From the NCBI GenBank assembly GCA_015680685.1, contig MNCI01029622.1:972554-1036553 (forward strand): 64,000 bases of DNA. The letters are read 5' to 3'. The translations under genes and the position numbers were made by a program. Positions 45,576 to 57,111 of this stretch are shown here, in pieces (within the stretch, counting starts at the first letter, position 1; the number at the start of each line of letters is the position of its first letter). Under the pieces are notes generated by a model that saw only the letters and a program-made list of their open reading frames with translations, had not been told where the DNA came from and did no database searches. The stretch is from Gnetum montanum. Lineage: Eukaryota; Streptophyta; Gnetopsida; Gnetales; Gnetaceae.

Positions 45576-46643
45576 TGATGAGACATGATATCATGTATGA
45601 AATATTGTGGCAGTCGCGATATAGCATCCCATGCGATATTGCATACGCGATATCACGTCATCCCTTGCGATATCGCGTACGTGATATCGTGGTCCATCGC
45701 CAAGTCTATAAATAAGAGGCGACTCTCCCTTCTTTCCTCATCCTAGGTTAGAAGTAGGGAAACTCTGGCAGTTTGATCACTCCAGAGATAGAATATTTTC
45801 CATGTGCCCGTAGTAGGAGTCCTAAAGTGAACAGATCTTTATTCGAGCAACATTGTACTTGAACAAAAGTTATGTATGACAATAAAGACAAACTTCCTGG
45901 ATAAACCTTGCAGTGCATGGAATAGGATTTTATTTTAATGTTATTTATTGCTTTCTCTCTCTCACCCTTAAACTCTTAGAATCCGGAATGAGTATGACTT
46001 GATTACGAGCATCTAAGGATGTGTATGGATAATCAAGGAATCAGCTACTCATCGCAACGTGGTATGAGTACGACTTGATTACGAGCATGTAAGTGTGACT
46101 ATTTGGTAACCTAGTGGCGTATCCAGGATCTGCGCTTGGTAATCTTAGTGGTATTCATGCACCAAGATGTGTACGTTTAGTTAAGGAATAGGTTGCTCAT
46201 TGTACTTAGGCTAGATTAGATTCTCTCAACCCTTTCCTCCTAGTTAAGTGCCTCAGTATGACCACTTCAAGCACATGTGTTACACGTGGGATCCCAACAA
46301 CGATTAGCATTTGGTAACCACGGTTGCATCGGTTCAGGGTGTGTACGATAAGTACGCTAGGTAATTTAGACTTAGTCATTAGTTAGAGTTAGCAATTAGT
46401 TTTTCAACCCCTCACCTTGTTAGTATAGGAGACATAAAACATAAAAGACCATAAAAATCATATACCTCGGACTTGCTTAACCATACACTGTGACAACCAC
46501 AAGTAAGTCTGGGAAGACAACGAATGATTAACCCCAAGTGTTCCATGGGGCGTGTAGGCACTTAGTCTGCAAAGTTTGACCAGATCGCACATGCTATGCT
46601 CATATTCGTATGGTTGAGTGTAGGGGTACCTCACCACTCATCA
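45576..46643 (+). repeat. Second full LTR of the C family, abutting the right target duplication
   Basis: Nearly the same as 38369-39450, including the GATATC cluster. It ends ACTCATCA followed by AGTAG. It behaves as the solo LTR that remains after internal deletion of a duplicated C copy. Confidence 0.9.
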
Positions 46644-46648
46644 AGTAG
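46644..46648. repeat. Target-site duplication of element C, right copy (AGTAG)
   Basis: Perfect match to 38364-38368. Confidence 0.88.
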
Positions 46649-47260
46649 CCACATCGCTAAGATTTCCTAACTACCTTGATATCCCTAAAGTAATTTACAA
46701 ATATTTCCATAAGCCTTATATCCCTAGAAAACCTTACTTGAGTAAAGAATATGTTTATTTATTTGAGTTAGCATTAGCACAAGTAAATTTTTAATATCAA
46801 GACTAGGCTTGTAGAATTTTTGTGAGCAATCTGAGAGACATGGCTGAAATTTAGTATTCTAACATATCAAAAAATAGTATTATAACCTAGGATGATATGA
46901 AGAATCTATTCAAAGCTCAGTTTGGCTATCAAATTGATCAACAACAATTATATTTTGGATCAGCTCAAATAAAATAAAATACAAGGAAATCAGTTAGATA
47001 ATTTAATGTTAAATTTGAAAGAATTTTTTGACTATTTCAGCAACAATATAGAGCACCAAATGAAATTCTCAAGGAAACATATTTAAGTGCTATTAATCCA
47101 AAAATTTTGATATGGCTAAGAAGAAATTCTAATTTGAATACTTTAAATGATTTGTTTATTGAAGCCATTCAACTAGAGAAACAATTAAATCTAACCAATG
47201 GTGAGACCATATAACCTTTAAACGATAAACAAATTTGTAGTCCCCTTAAATAATATAACT
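46649..47260 (+). pseudogene. Element D gag, remainder
   Basis: Resumes the frame left at 38363. Recognisable pieces in shifting frames include QFGYQIDQQQLYF, FNVKFERIF and AINPKILIWLRRN, followed by LNDLFIEAIQLEKQLNL, the pattern of a gag core. Many stops and frameshifts. Confidence 0.55.
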
Positions 47261-47900
47261 TAGCTCAAGATGCTCCCTTCAACCAGCAAAGAATCAAGTA
47301 TAGATCCACTAAATCAGGAGAAAAATCAAGAAAAAGAAAAATTACTAAAATATTTAGCCAAGATTAAGATTAAAGAAGAAAAAATCACAAAAAAATAGAC
47401 ATCAAGAGGTTAAAATAGTAGATTGCAATGATGAAGAACCCTTAGTAGCCTCCAACTTCTTGGATATTGAGCCTGATAATGATTTCTCATATATACATTA
47501 TATTCATAAATCTTCCAAGAGCAAGAATTCTTCAACAACAAATTCATAAGATGATTTCTCATCTATGGGTATAAGTTAAGATTTAGAGAGAGAGAGATAG
47601 AGAAAATAACTTCTTCTAGACCATCAAAAAATATTCCTGAACCTACTACTATGAAAAAATCTTTAGAATCAAGAGAAAGAGAAAAGAAGAATTAAAAGAA
47701 CAATGAAGAGGATGAAAAATCTTAAGAAAATTCACTAAATACTAAATGGTAAAGGAGAAAAAATTTTTATGGTGAAAAGAAATATTAGTTAATAGAAAAT
47801 ATTAAATTCATCAAAACTAATATAAGTGTATTTCAATTAATGCAAATGGGTAGTAAGATAAAGAAGTTCCTAGAAATGGTAAAGAAAAGAAAAAAGTAGG
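47261..47900 (+). other. Element D gag-PR linker, lysine/glutamate-rich
   Basis: Broken charged coding (EEPLVASNFLDIEPDNDFSYI, many K/E codons), no domain. AGAGAGAG low complexity at about 47585. Confidence 0.45.
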
Positions 47901-48480
47901 GGAATTTGAGGTAAATGTCATTTGTAATGAGGATAAGGCGAAGCCAAAGTACCCATGTATATCCTATAAGGAAGCCCCTCCTTTTCTCATAACAATCAAT
48001 TTAAATGGAAATTATTTGTATAATTTTTTAGTCAATTTAGGAGCTACTGCTACTCTTATACTATTAACAATCTACAAATTGTTAGGTCCCACTCTCAAGC
48101 AGCAAAATAAAAAGATCATTCAAGTTGACATGAGTCAAAATTGTGGGAAAATTGGAAAATGTTTGACTCCCAATAGCTTATAAACCTTGCATTAAAGTTA
48201 GAGTAATGGTTCAAATGGCAAATATTCCAAATTCATATAGTCTTCTTTTGAGCCAAAGTTGGAGCAAAAATTTCTCAGGATACATAGTGACTCATTATTC
48301 ACATGTTCTTGCCTTGAAAAGGGAAACAAAACCAAATTTATATTTATAGCAAGCCCTTTATAGTAGGGAATGTTACTTTCAATGGCAAGAACATGGTAAT
48401 TGAAACTAAGGATATCTCAATTCGAGTTTGTTCAATAAGAAAAATTATTATCTTAAAGAAATCAAAATAAGTAGAAAAAT
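47901..48480 (+). pseudogene. Element D aspartic protease, decayed
   Basis: PFLITINLNGNYLYNFLVNLGATATLILLTIYKLL matches the protease active-site region in layout; the usual D of D-x-G-A is N here (VNLGA). The 3' half is broken by stops. No zinc motif seen before it. Confidence 0.6.
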
Positions 48481-48960
48481 AAGAAATGAAAATTATATTT
48501 CGATAGCTCTTATAACTATAAAGGAGCTAAAGTTGACATAGTTTTGGTTAATGAAAATTCATAGAAAATTTTTTAACCCATCCGTTTATCATTCCCTTGT
48601 ACTAATAATAGGATAGAATATGAAGCCTTATGTATAGAAATTAAGGTAACTTTGGAGGAGGCTATAAAATGAATAATCATCAAAGGTGATTCTAAACTTA
48701 TTTGTGAATAAATTAATCAGAATTATGTAGTGAAAATTTCATTTCTAAGGACTAATAAATAATTCACATGTACTCTCATTGAAAAGTTCAAAGACTATAG
48801 GATTATCCACATTCCAAGAAACAAAAACCAAATAGCTGATGAATTGGTTATAGAAATGTCTATTATGAATCCTTCAAAAGTTGTGAAATATACAAGAGGC
48901 CTTATAGAAATTGAGTATCAAACATTAATCCCTAATAATATATAACATTTTCAAGTATCT
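48481..48960 (+). pseudogene. Element D archaeal-type RNase H, located before RT
   Basis: TNNRIEYEALCIEI, then IIIKGDSKLICE and DYRIIHIPRNKNQIADELV are the second, third and fourth conserved blocks of the archaeal-type RNase H, with a degraded first block (FDSSYNYKGA-like) upstream. It lies between protease and RT, whereas T has it after RT. Stops and frameshifts are present. Confidence 0.7.
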
Positions 48961-49400
48961 AAAGATGATCAAAAAAATCCTTAAATTTTTGAAAATTAGG
49001 GATGAATTTAAAGGAAAGCTTCTATCGATAGATGAAGCCTTGAATCAACTCAAGTCTAATTTTATTCCAAAGGAAATCCTGAATTATGAAGAGGAGTTTC
49101 ATGAAAATTTGATTAATGCATCTAAAGTCTAGAATATTGAAGATCAAGCTTATGAAGCAATAAATATAGGATCAAATGAAAATCCAAAAATATTAAAAAT
49201 ATCCAAGAGAAGTGACCCTTTTTTAAAACAAGAACAATTGTTGTTACTCAACAAGAACTTGGTTAATTTTTCCTAGTCATACAATGATCTCAAACCTTTA
49301 ACCTTAATATAATTATTCATAAAATACCTTTGATAGAGATCTATAAAGTGGTACAACAAAAATAGAGGAAATTTAATCCAATGTTCGTACCTGCTATGTA
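48961..49400 (+). other. Element D linker before RT
   Basis: Broken charged coding sequence without a recognisable domain. Confidence 0.4.
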
Positions 49401-49877
49401 ATCCAAAATCAAAAAACTATTACAGGCCATGATTATTTATCCCATTTAATATTCTATTTGGGTGGGTAATCTTCCTCCCATAAGAAATAAAAATGGAGAT
49501 ATTAGATTGTGTGTTGATTTTAGAAATCTAAATGAGACATCGAAGAAAGATAGGTATCCACTTCCAAGAATTGATGAAATTATAATCAAAGTTTTAAGAT
49601 GTTAATCGTATTCATTTTAGATTGATTTTTAAGATGTAATTAGATCACTATTCATAAATATGATAGATACAAAATAGCCTTTACCACAAAGTGGGGAACT
49701 GTTACATACAAACAAATGTCTTTTTGTCTTTCCAACACTGGGGAAACTTTTCAGTGTGCACTAGATACGACATTTAGAGGACTTATTGCCAAATTTGTGG
49801 CTATTTATCTTGATGGTATTACTATATATTCATCAAGAAAAGGAGATCATTTAAGCCATCTTCAAGATATCTTTGAT

Positions 49878-49885
49878 AGGTGCTA
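49878..49885. repeat. Duplication AGGTGCTA, left copy
   Basis: Same 8 bp at 50455-50462. They flank the small element and are single-copy in the restored RT reading. Confidence 0.75.
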
Positions 49886-50454
49886 TAATATTCCCATTCC
49901 TAAATGTTGTTGTTGCATAATGAACATGGTGCCTCTTCATAATAAGTGTTATTATTATTGTAACAAGACTTGAAAGAGGAGTTGTAATTAAGACCTGAAA
50001 GGGCATGTTGTAATAATGGACATGTCTCTTGAGGTGTCCTTTGGGGGTTTGGCCTAAGGTACTTATACCCAGGCATAGAGGTCGTATCAGCATGAAGTTG
50101 CAGAAATGGTAAAGGCAAGTAATGGATGTTGGGTGAAGTAGGATAGGAAAAGGATTGGCCATCCCTTTTGGCCAATGATAGGCCTAACCATGTGGTAGTG
50201 CTGAAATTTCTCTAAGGGATAAATGCCAAAGGAAGGAAACCCCAAGGAACAATGTTAGAGCATAATCTAGATACACTATACTGCATCAATAAAGCATTCT
50301 TCTATTTTTCCTTCTACTTTTTCCCTAGTATCTTTGTTACATATAATGTTGAATGTTACATATATTTGACATTTTGTATATTATCTTCTTACACATAATG
50401 TATAATATAATATATATTTGAATTTTGCCATGACATTTGGGAATAGGATGTTAC
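49886..50454. mobile_element. 569-bp non-autonomous DNA element with terminal inverted repeats
   Basis: Left end TAATATTCCCATTCCTAAATG and right end CATTTGGGAATAGGATGTTAC are imperfect inverted copies of each other. The 8-bp duplication AGGTGCTA flanks it. Removing it restores the RT reading. Length, no coding capacity and an 8-bp duplication fit a hAT-like MITE; Mutator-like is an alternative since the exact first base is ambiguous. Confidence 0.72.
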
Positions 50455-50680
50455 AGGTGCTAAAAATTTGGTATAACTTTAAACCCAAAGAAAACTATTT
50501 TTGGGGTAAAATCTAGGAGTCTCCTTGGCCATGTCATATTTCAAACAAGTATAGCCATTTATAATTCAAATATTAAAGCAATTCAAGGTATTGAACATCT
50601 AAAAAATAAGAAATCTCTTACATTTTTCTTTAGAAAGATATTTTTTTTTCAAAAAATTCATACCTGGGTTCGTAGAAATT

Positions 50681-51200
50681 ACTAAGCCATTATCAATATT
50701 GCTCAAGAAAGATAGTGAGATTAGAAGAACTCTAGAATCTATTAAGACTCTAAGTGAAATCAAGGAAGCAATTAAAGAAGCACCTTACCTTAGTAAGCCA
50801 AAATTAAAAAGAGAAATTTTGGTTATATTCTTTCACTTCTAATGATTCAATTACTACTATCTTAACTTTGAAGAATCATGGAGAAGATGAACTAATTGAG
50901 TTTTTTGGATATCAAATAAAAGGTGCTGAAATAAATTATACATAATTGGAAAAATAGATATATGTCATAATTAAGGTGCTTAGTTATTTTAAGTATTACT
51001 TGGAACAAGCATTCATACATATCATGACAATAGAACCAGCTATAAGATAGTTGCTAGCTCAAAATGAAATGGGTTTAAATAGAGAAAATTGAATAGCAAA
51101 GATCTAGCAATTCAAGTTCTCACTTGAGTTGTGTAAAACAATGAGAGGAATGGATTTCACTAAGCTTATGGCTAGAGATCCAAAATCATCTATATTAAAT
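50681..51200 (+). pseudogene. Element D Ty3-type RNase H, decayed
   Basis: After FIPGFVEITKPLS (end of RT) come segments matching the Ty3 RNase H: IKGAEINYT (usual ExxYxxxE helix), FKYYLEQAF, and MGLNRENWIAKIQQFQFSLEL followed by MRGMDFTKLMA. Stops and frameshifts throughout. Confidence 0.65.
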
Positions 51201-52460
51201 TCCACTGAATAAAACTACTTTGATGATATTCTTATTTTCATATTTTATAGAAAGTTGTTAAGAAATTTAAATAAGATTCAATAATGAAAATTTATTAAAA
51301 AGGCTAAGAAATTCATTATTAAAGATGGAATGTTATTTAGAAAAGACTTCAAGGGAGTACTTCTAGAATGTGTTGAAAATGAAAAAAAATGGACTTATAT
51401 TAGATCAATTTCACAATCATTCTAGGTTATGTTATGAGTCATCAAAATTTAAAATCCAACATATTTTGAGATATAGATTATATTGGTCAAAGATGTATCA
51501 ATACATTAGTTATAATATAAAAAAGTGTTTCAAATGCCAAATACTTGATCCCAAATTGAGAAAAGAAAATGCTCCTTTAAAGCTAGTAATTATTGATAAA
51601 CCTTTTCAACAATAGGAATTAGACTTCATTATAGCTATTACACACCTTTGAGAGCATGTCATAAATTTATTCTCATAGCTACTAATTATTTTACTAAATG
51701 TTCATAAGCAAAAGCTTTAAGAAAAAGCTCCTCTTGTGATGTGATCAATTTTTTGGAAATGCATATATTGAATCGATTTGGAATTCTAGAAACATTGGTT
51801 TCAGATAATAATTTGGCCTTTCAATTTGAGGAATTTATTAAATGGGCTTTAGAAAACTCAATTCTTCTATTTTCCTCTTCAAATTATTACCCACAAGAGA
51901 ATGACCTTGCTAAATCCACCAATAAGAAACATATTTCTTACATTAAAAAGTCAATGGAATGGAGCTTAGGAAATTGTTATGCACGTTTACCATTGGTGTT
52001 ATGGATTAATCACATGAGATATAAAAATTCCATAGGCACTTAATCTTTTGATTTGGTCTATGGAATGGCCGCTTAGATAAATAATAATATTATAGTTTCT
52101 ACATTATACTTTATTCAGAAATGTAGTGACTAATCTAATAAAAATTGAAGTCTTATAACCTTGTTTTTATGAAAGAAGGTAAAGATAGAAAACCCAAAGA
52201 TAAGTGATTAGCACCTACCTCCCTAACTAAAATATGGTTTTTTAGATAGACTACCAAGAGAGTATTTAAAGAGGGTGACTTAGTCTTGTTATGGAATTCA
52301 AAAAATAAATGAGATCATAACAACCTTTTAGGAAAGTGGTTGGGCCCATTTATTATTAAGCAACAAGTATTTAATGATACCTATAAACTCTCTGCATTAG
52401 ATGAAAAAAATACTCAAATGCACATTTAATGTCCTTCATCTTAAGTAGTACTTTAGGCAA
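51201..52460 (+). pseudogene. Element D integrase, decayed
   Basis: Zinc-binding end: HNHSRLCYESSKFK... and CFKCQ (51400-51545). Catalytic core: LDF at about 51620, ETLVSDNNLAFQFEEF with the second D (51790-51830), and YYPQENDLAKSTNK with the E (51880-51925). LPLVLWINHMRYKNSIGT follows as in Ty3 integrases. The C-terminal NVLHLK-like end is near 52430. Several stops. Confidence 0.82.
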
Positions 52461-53627
52461 CAACATAGAGAGTATCAAAATTAAGCAACAAACATGACCT
52501 CCAATTGTAAATACTGTAAATAACTCTAAATAATAGTGCATGACCTGGGAAGAGATAGGAAATGACTAGTCATAGGATCCCTTAATTCTATCTATAAAAA
52601 TCCATAGGTAACTCATGGAAGTTCAAAAAATAATGTCACAGTGGAATAATATTTTAGTTAGAAGGAAGAAATTATCTAAAAAGACAAAGAGCTTGATGAT
52701 GAGACCTTTGATTTCTTTCCTAGTTGGCTACTGTGCAGAGCATGTGCATAAGAAAAATCATAATATGATGGGAATTGGTGTGTCACGAAATGACCCCTAT
52801 GCTACTTGGTTAGCATAAGAGTTCTTTCTATCTAAGAGTGATAGTATTCTTGGTTTTAAATGGAATGGCTATGTGAAGAGTTAAAGCACTCTACCAATGA
52901 AAGGGTAACCTTTATATTAGATTATATCTTTTCTAGATAATCAGGATTTTAAATTTGTGGATATTTAAGAAAAATCACCAAAGAATTCTCATTGAATGCC
53001 TATCATCCTCTACAATACCTAAGGAAAAATTAATGGAAAATGCGGCACCTAATGGTGAGCCATTAAAAGAACTTGAAGATCAAAAGAAGTTGTTTGAGGC
53101 TAAAACTCTAGGCCCTAAGGTCTACATAGAATTTTAGTTTAAAAAAACCCAAATAGGAAGATACTGAAGAAGGTAGTAATTACTATTTACTTCACTTTAG
53201 AGATTTTCTAGTTTTTCTCATCTTGCCTCTCAAATATATTTGCAATGTTTTTTTATGTCTACATTTGATGTTAGGAGATGTTGATTTTTAGAGATTTAAA
53301 CAATAAGTTTTGAGTGATTTTTCTCACAAAAAAAATTTAAACTTTTAGTAACTAATCCAACCTTATATATATCATCATCCCTATCTTGTGAGAACTAGTT
53401 TTTGATCTTTTGAGAATTATAGAATATACTAGTTTAGACCAGGAATAAAAACCTAGCTTGTTTGATGCAAATAGTTTGTAAATACTTACATATTTCCTTT
53501 TAGAAAATGTTCTTACATTATTAAAATGAAGGAGGCACAAAATGTTGAAAACATCTTAGCCATAAATGGAATAGAAATCAAATGTGAGGAAATCTAGTTG
53601 CTCACTAAAAAGATGGATTAATCTATT
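52461..53627 (+). other. Element D 3' region
   Basis: Broken short frames (52615-52818, 52955-53137) without recognisable family, then AT-rich sequence. No LTR match to another part of D was found. Confidence 0.4.
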
Positions 53628-55193
53628 GTAACACCTAGAAAATTTAGTTGTTGGAAAACCAAAAATCCCAGGTGTGATAGCCTAACCTTAGATCTTAAGG
53701 GCCTCCAAAAAATATAGGATCCAAGATGCCCTAAATGGTCTTGTTGATCATGCAAGGACATAGAAAGTGTAAATAGGAAAATAAAATTGCACATTTGAAT
53801 AAAAATAGATTAATATAGAATTAAAATTTTAAAATAAATATACACTACAAATGAAATAAAAAATCTATTGAATGAAAGTGTAAAGTCCAAAGAGTATATA
53901 TGGTATGCTCAAATGCACAAGAAGCTAACTTGGATGGAGCTTGAAGGCTGTTGTAGTTGGCAGGTTATGTTCTACAGTTGATCTCCATGATCCAGGTACT
54001 TCCCAACTCCAATCATTTACAACTCCTTACTGATTTTTGTTTAGGTCTACAACTTTGGTTATCAATGGTATTAATAGTGGTGTACACTCTTATTCCTAAT
54101 GGTACTACACTAAGGACCTCTAATGCTCAGCGTAGATGGCAAATAGAATTTAGAAGTGTTCAAGGTTGAAAAACAAGATTATGAGTTGTACAAATTCTCA
54201 TTTGAGATATGCTCTAAATTGCTAAAGTGTGGAACCTGAATAAGGAATTTACATTTGGCTTCTATAGGCTTTAGATTACTATTTTCATGCTACAAATTTT
54301 TTCCATAATTTTTGATAGATTGGTTTTGGTAGCAGGTTTAATAGCTATGATTTTAGTATAGTTGATCATTTTTAGTATGTTTTGGTACACAAAAGACATC
54401 TAAACATAGTAAATGGACATTTTTGACTATGTTGGTCTTCATCTCAACCTACAAAACATAGAATGTGATTGGAAGAAACTGAAGTTGTTCCCAAGGACAC
54501 TTGTGAAATAAGCTGAAAGCTAGTACAAATCACTTGAATAAGAATCAATTAGAAAATGGAGTACCATGCTTGAAATTTTTAATGATAAATATTAAGACTA
54601 TTCCTAGGTGTCCAATCTAGAAATATAGATCTACTGATGAAAGTAAGGGACCAATGAATCCCTTAATGCGCTGACATTTCTTGAAATATACTAAAGTCAC
54701 TACATTCACTAGAAATCTATGATGACTATGCTAGCCATGTTGCCACCACTGGAAAAATGTTGACTACACTTATCATTTCTAGGAGAAAGAGAAATCCAAA
54801 AATACCAATGTTGGTCTTACAACTATGCTATATTTTGTGGTGACTATGTTGGGTGTTTTTGGGAAAAATGAAAAACCAACACCATCTACATTGGGGATAG
54901 ATGTTTCTGGCGTAGTTGAAGCTATACCTCTACAAAAACCCATGAAAATGCAAAATTCCATAGTCTCCAAGCTATTTTTAGCCTTTCCAAGCCCAAATAT
55001 AGACATGAGATGACATTTTCCACTTGGAAAGTGAGGTACTAGCACTTTAAAAGGCAATTTTGAGTCCCAAAAAGTTAAAGTATGTAAGATCACAACTCAT
55101 GGGCTACAAACCTTAAATTTACTTTCAAATCTTGCCTCAAGTTAAATGGTGAAGGTTATTGGTTGCAACATGAGTTTTCTAGGTGGTGTTTCA
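53628..55193 (-). repeat. Element F 3' LTR, with an included gag fragment
   Basis: Plus-strand start TGTAACACCTAGAAAA parallels T (TGTAACGATAGAAAA). GCCCTAAATGGTCTTGTTGATC matches GCCCTGAACGGTCTTGTCGATC of T. The end reads AGGTGGTGTTTCA. A C-family gag fragment lies at 54450-54690. Confidence 0.82.
54450..54690 (+). pseudogene. C-family gag fragment inside F LTR
   Basis: About 240 bp matching C gag at 40620-40860: DWKKLKLFPRTLVK versus EWQKLKLFPKTLIK, then ESIRKWSTMLEIFNDKY versus ETIRRWSTMLELFNNKY. It is in the plus orientation, opposite to F. Nothing else of C is present around it. Confidence 0.75.
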
Positions 55194-56250
55194 TTGGACC
55201 CTCTTTGTTGTTGTTTGGAGGATTGGCCCAAGAAACATCGACAAAGAATACAAAACACCATTAAAAGTCCATCCCCAATGTTTCCTCTGTGCACTTGATC
55301 TTATAGTGTTGAACCATGCCAAAGAATGCTTGTTATGATGGGATAAGGTTATGAGGAAATGATCATGAAGATTAATAATGAGTTTCATAGGTTGACATCA
55401 TGGCTATGATATGGCAATGATATGTTGAATAATCAATTAATGCTTTGTGCTTTGCACCTTGAAGTGTTGGTCACTCAAAAATGTTTTTAAGGAATCAAAA
55501 ACCTCACTCTAAGGTTTTTTGGCCATTAGGCTCTTCCCTTTACATGTTTGGAGTCATTAGTTTGTCTTTTAGTCTTCATTGTTTGTTTGATTTCTTGAAA
55601 CTTTTCTTCCCCTTTCTTTTTTTTGTGGGCTGAAACTCTCTTCAAGTTTCATTGCCAATGCCAAGTTTGATTTGGTTTTCCCATTGAATGAGATTTGTTA
55701 CATTCAATGGACTTGATGGTGTAGCATCATGAAGGAGATATCAAATAGTCATAATGTATGTGTATCAAAACATAGATCAACATTATTTTTTAGTATAAGG
55801 AAAGTCATAATCAAGCTACGAGGTTGGATTCGAGGAATGTTAATATGAGTAATGTGGAATAAGCATTCTTGGCAAAGACAAACAAACTCACCTAATCTTG
55901 TGCATTGAGGTCACCTAGTGACTTGCTTCCATAATGAGTAGCACCTTCATGATGACTCCAAAATTCATCTTTCAAGCACAACTCCAATAGAATAGAAAAA
56001 AAAAAGAAAAAGAAAAAATGTTACAATACAATGCATAGGGCTACATGAAATAAATAGCAAACTAGGCCACAAAGGTCACAATTGATACACCTAAAAAGGA
56101 TCTATATCTTGCAATATAGATGTTATAAACTTTCTAAATCCATTTGTGGTGCAAAAAGAAGTATAGAAAGGAATATAGACTCAATTGCTATTGGTTGTTG
56201 TATTCATGTATTTCAATGTTGCTACTTGCCAAGAAAATGTGTTAAATATA
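55194..56250 (-). other. Element F purine tract and 3' region
   Basis: Minus strand CAACAAAGAGGGTCCAA before the LTR is the purine tract. The following part matches H (63218-63420) and T (13440-13600). No tandem repeat of the T/A type is recognisable. An A-rich run lies at 55990-56020. Confidence 0.65.
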
Positions 56251-57106
56251 ATAAGGCTTTAGATAGGAATGATCGACTAGATTGGCCAATTCATTTTCAT
56301 CCATGTATGCTATTCTGAAGGCTCCATTTCCATAGGCCTTGCTAATCAAGAATGGTCCTTCCAAATTGGCTAAGAATTTGCCTATATGCTCATGGAAAAA
56401 TTTGAGGACCAAGTATTCTTTCTTGATCTTTTGTTTATTGAGCTTATGATAGTGCTATTATTTTTGCCTCTCTTAATATTGCTCAATGTGAGCAAGTGTT
56501 TATACTCATTGCTCCTCCAACAAGTCCAAGTCCATGGTACATACCTCCTTGTTCTATTCATCATTGATGAAGTCTAATCAAGCCACTCAAAGTGATGGGA
56601 CCTACAATTTTAGAGGAAAAATAGCTTTAGAACCATAAAAAAGGCTATATGGGGTTACACCGATTGTAATTCAATAGGCTATTTGGTAGGCTTAAAGTGC
56701 ATGGACAAGCCACTCATGCCACTTACATCTACTATTTTTCAACATTTCTAAGCAATTTTACGGTGGCCTTGTTGCTAGCTTCAACTTGTCCATTGGGTTG
56801 AGGGTAGTATAATGATGAAATGGAATGCTTAAAGCCTAGGTTATGACAAAAATTTTTCATGTCTTGGCTACTAAATTATGGTCCATTAATGGTTACTAGG
56901 GTCATAGGTATGCCAAACTTGGCTACTATATTATCAAGAATAAATCTATAGACTTGTTGAGATGTTGTCTTCCTTAGGAGACTAGCTTCAACTCACTTTG
57001 TAGAGTATTTGGTTGTAGCGATGATGAAGCTATGCCCTAAAAAAGACCTAGGCATTATAGGTTCAACAATATCTTGTTCCCATCATTGAAATGGCCAAGT
57101 TATTTG
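56251..57106 (-). pseudogene. Element F integrase, C-terminal part
   Basis: Colinear with T's integrase 15110-15945 at DNA level: the C-terminal segment, the NGQ-EAS region (about 56780), the DNGPQ region (about 56880) and the WGLDIIGP region (about 57070) are traceable. Many stops. The frame stops at AGTAG where G is inserted. Confidence 0.75.
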
Positions 57107-57111
57107 AGTAG
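57107..57111. repeat. Target-site duplication of element G, left copy (AGTAG)
   Basis: AGTAG here and AGTAC at 59300-59304. The integrase sequence continues TATGTAAC directly after the right copy, as predicted from T. Confidence 0.8.

Larger units (their letters stand above)
38369..46643 (+). mobile_element. Element C: Athila-like gag-PR element with a rearranged 3' end
   Basis: 5' LTR, primer-binding site TTGGCACCATTGCCAGGGAC, one gag-PR frame, about 2 kb noncoding, purine tract and then a 3' LTR that stops after 177 bp. A second copy of the upstream flank (45119-45575), a full LTR (45576-46643) and the right target duplication AGTAG follow. No RT, RNase H or IN. The order fits unequal exchange followed by LTR-LTR deletion of one interior. 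Confidence 0.86.
49401..50680 (+). pseudogene. Element D reverse transcriptase, split by an inverted-repeat element
   Basis: NGDIRLCVDFRNLNETSKKDRYPLPRIDEI (49494-49580) is the classic Ty3 RT motif. KFVAIYLDGITIYS at about 49790 occupies the polymerase active site (normally YxDD; here YLDG). The reading continues across the 569-bp insertion: FDRC before it joins LTLNPKKTIFGV-like codons after it (GITLNPKKTIFGVKSRSLLGHVI). Between these are stops and frameshifts. Confidence 0.82.
33986..53622 (+). mobile_element. Element D: old Ty3-like retrotransposon with PR, RNase H, RT, RNase H, IN
   Basis: Strongly AT-rich and full of stops. Plus-strand order: unknown upstream ORF region, gag (split by C), protease, archaeal-type RNase H, RT (split by a small inverted-repeat element), Ty3-type RNase H, integrase. 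Its 5' end is probably hidden by E or lies outside the window; I could not identify its LTRs. RNase H upstream of RT is unusual. Outer boundaries are nominal. Confidence 0.7.

Noticed and set aside
46649-52460. Endogenous pararetrovirus (caulimovirid) in D
   Set aside because: A Ty3-type integrase with zinc-binding and DDE segments follows RT, and no movement protein or coat motif was recognised.
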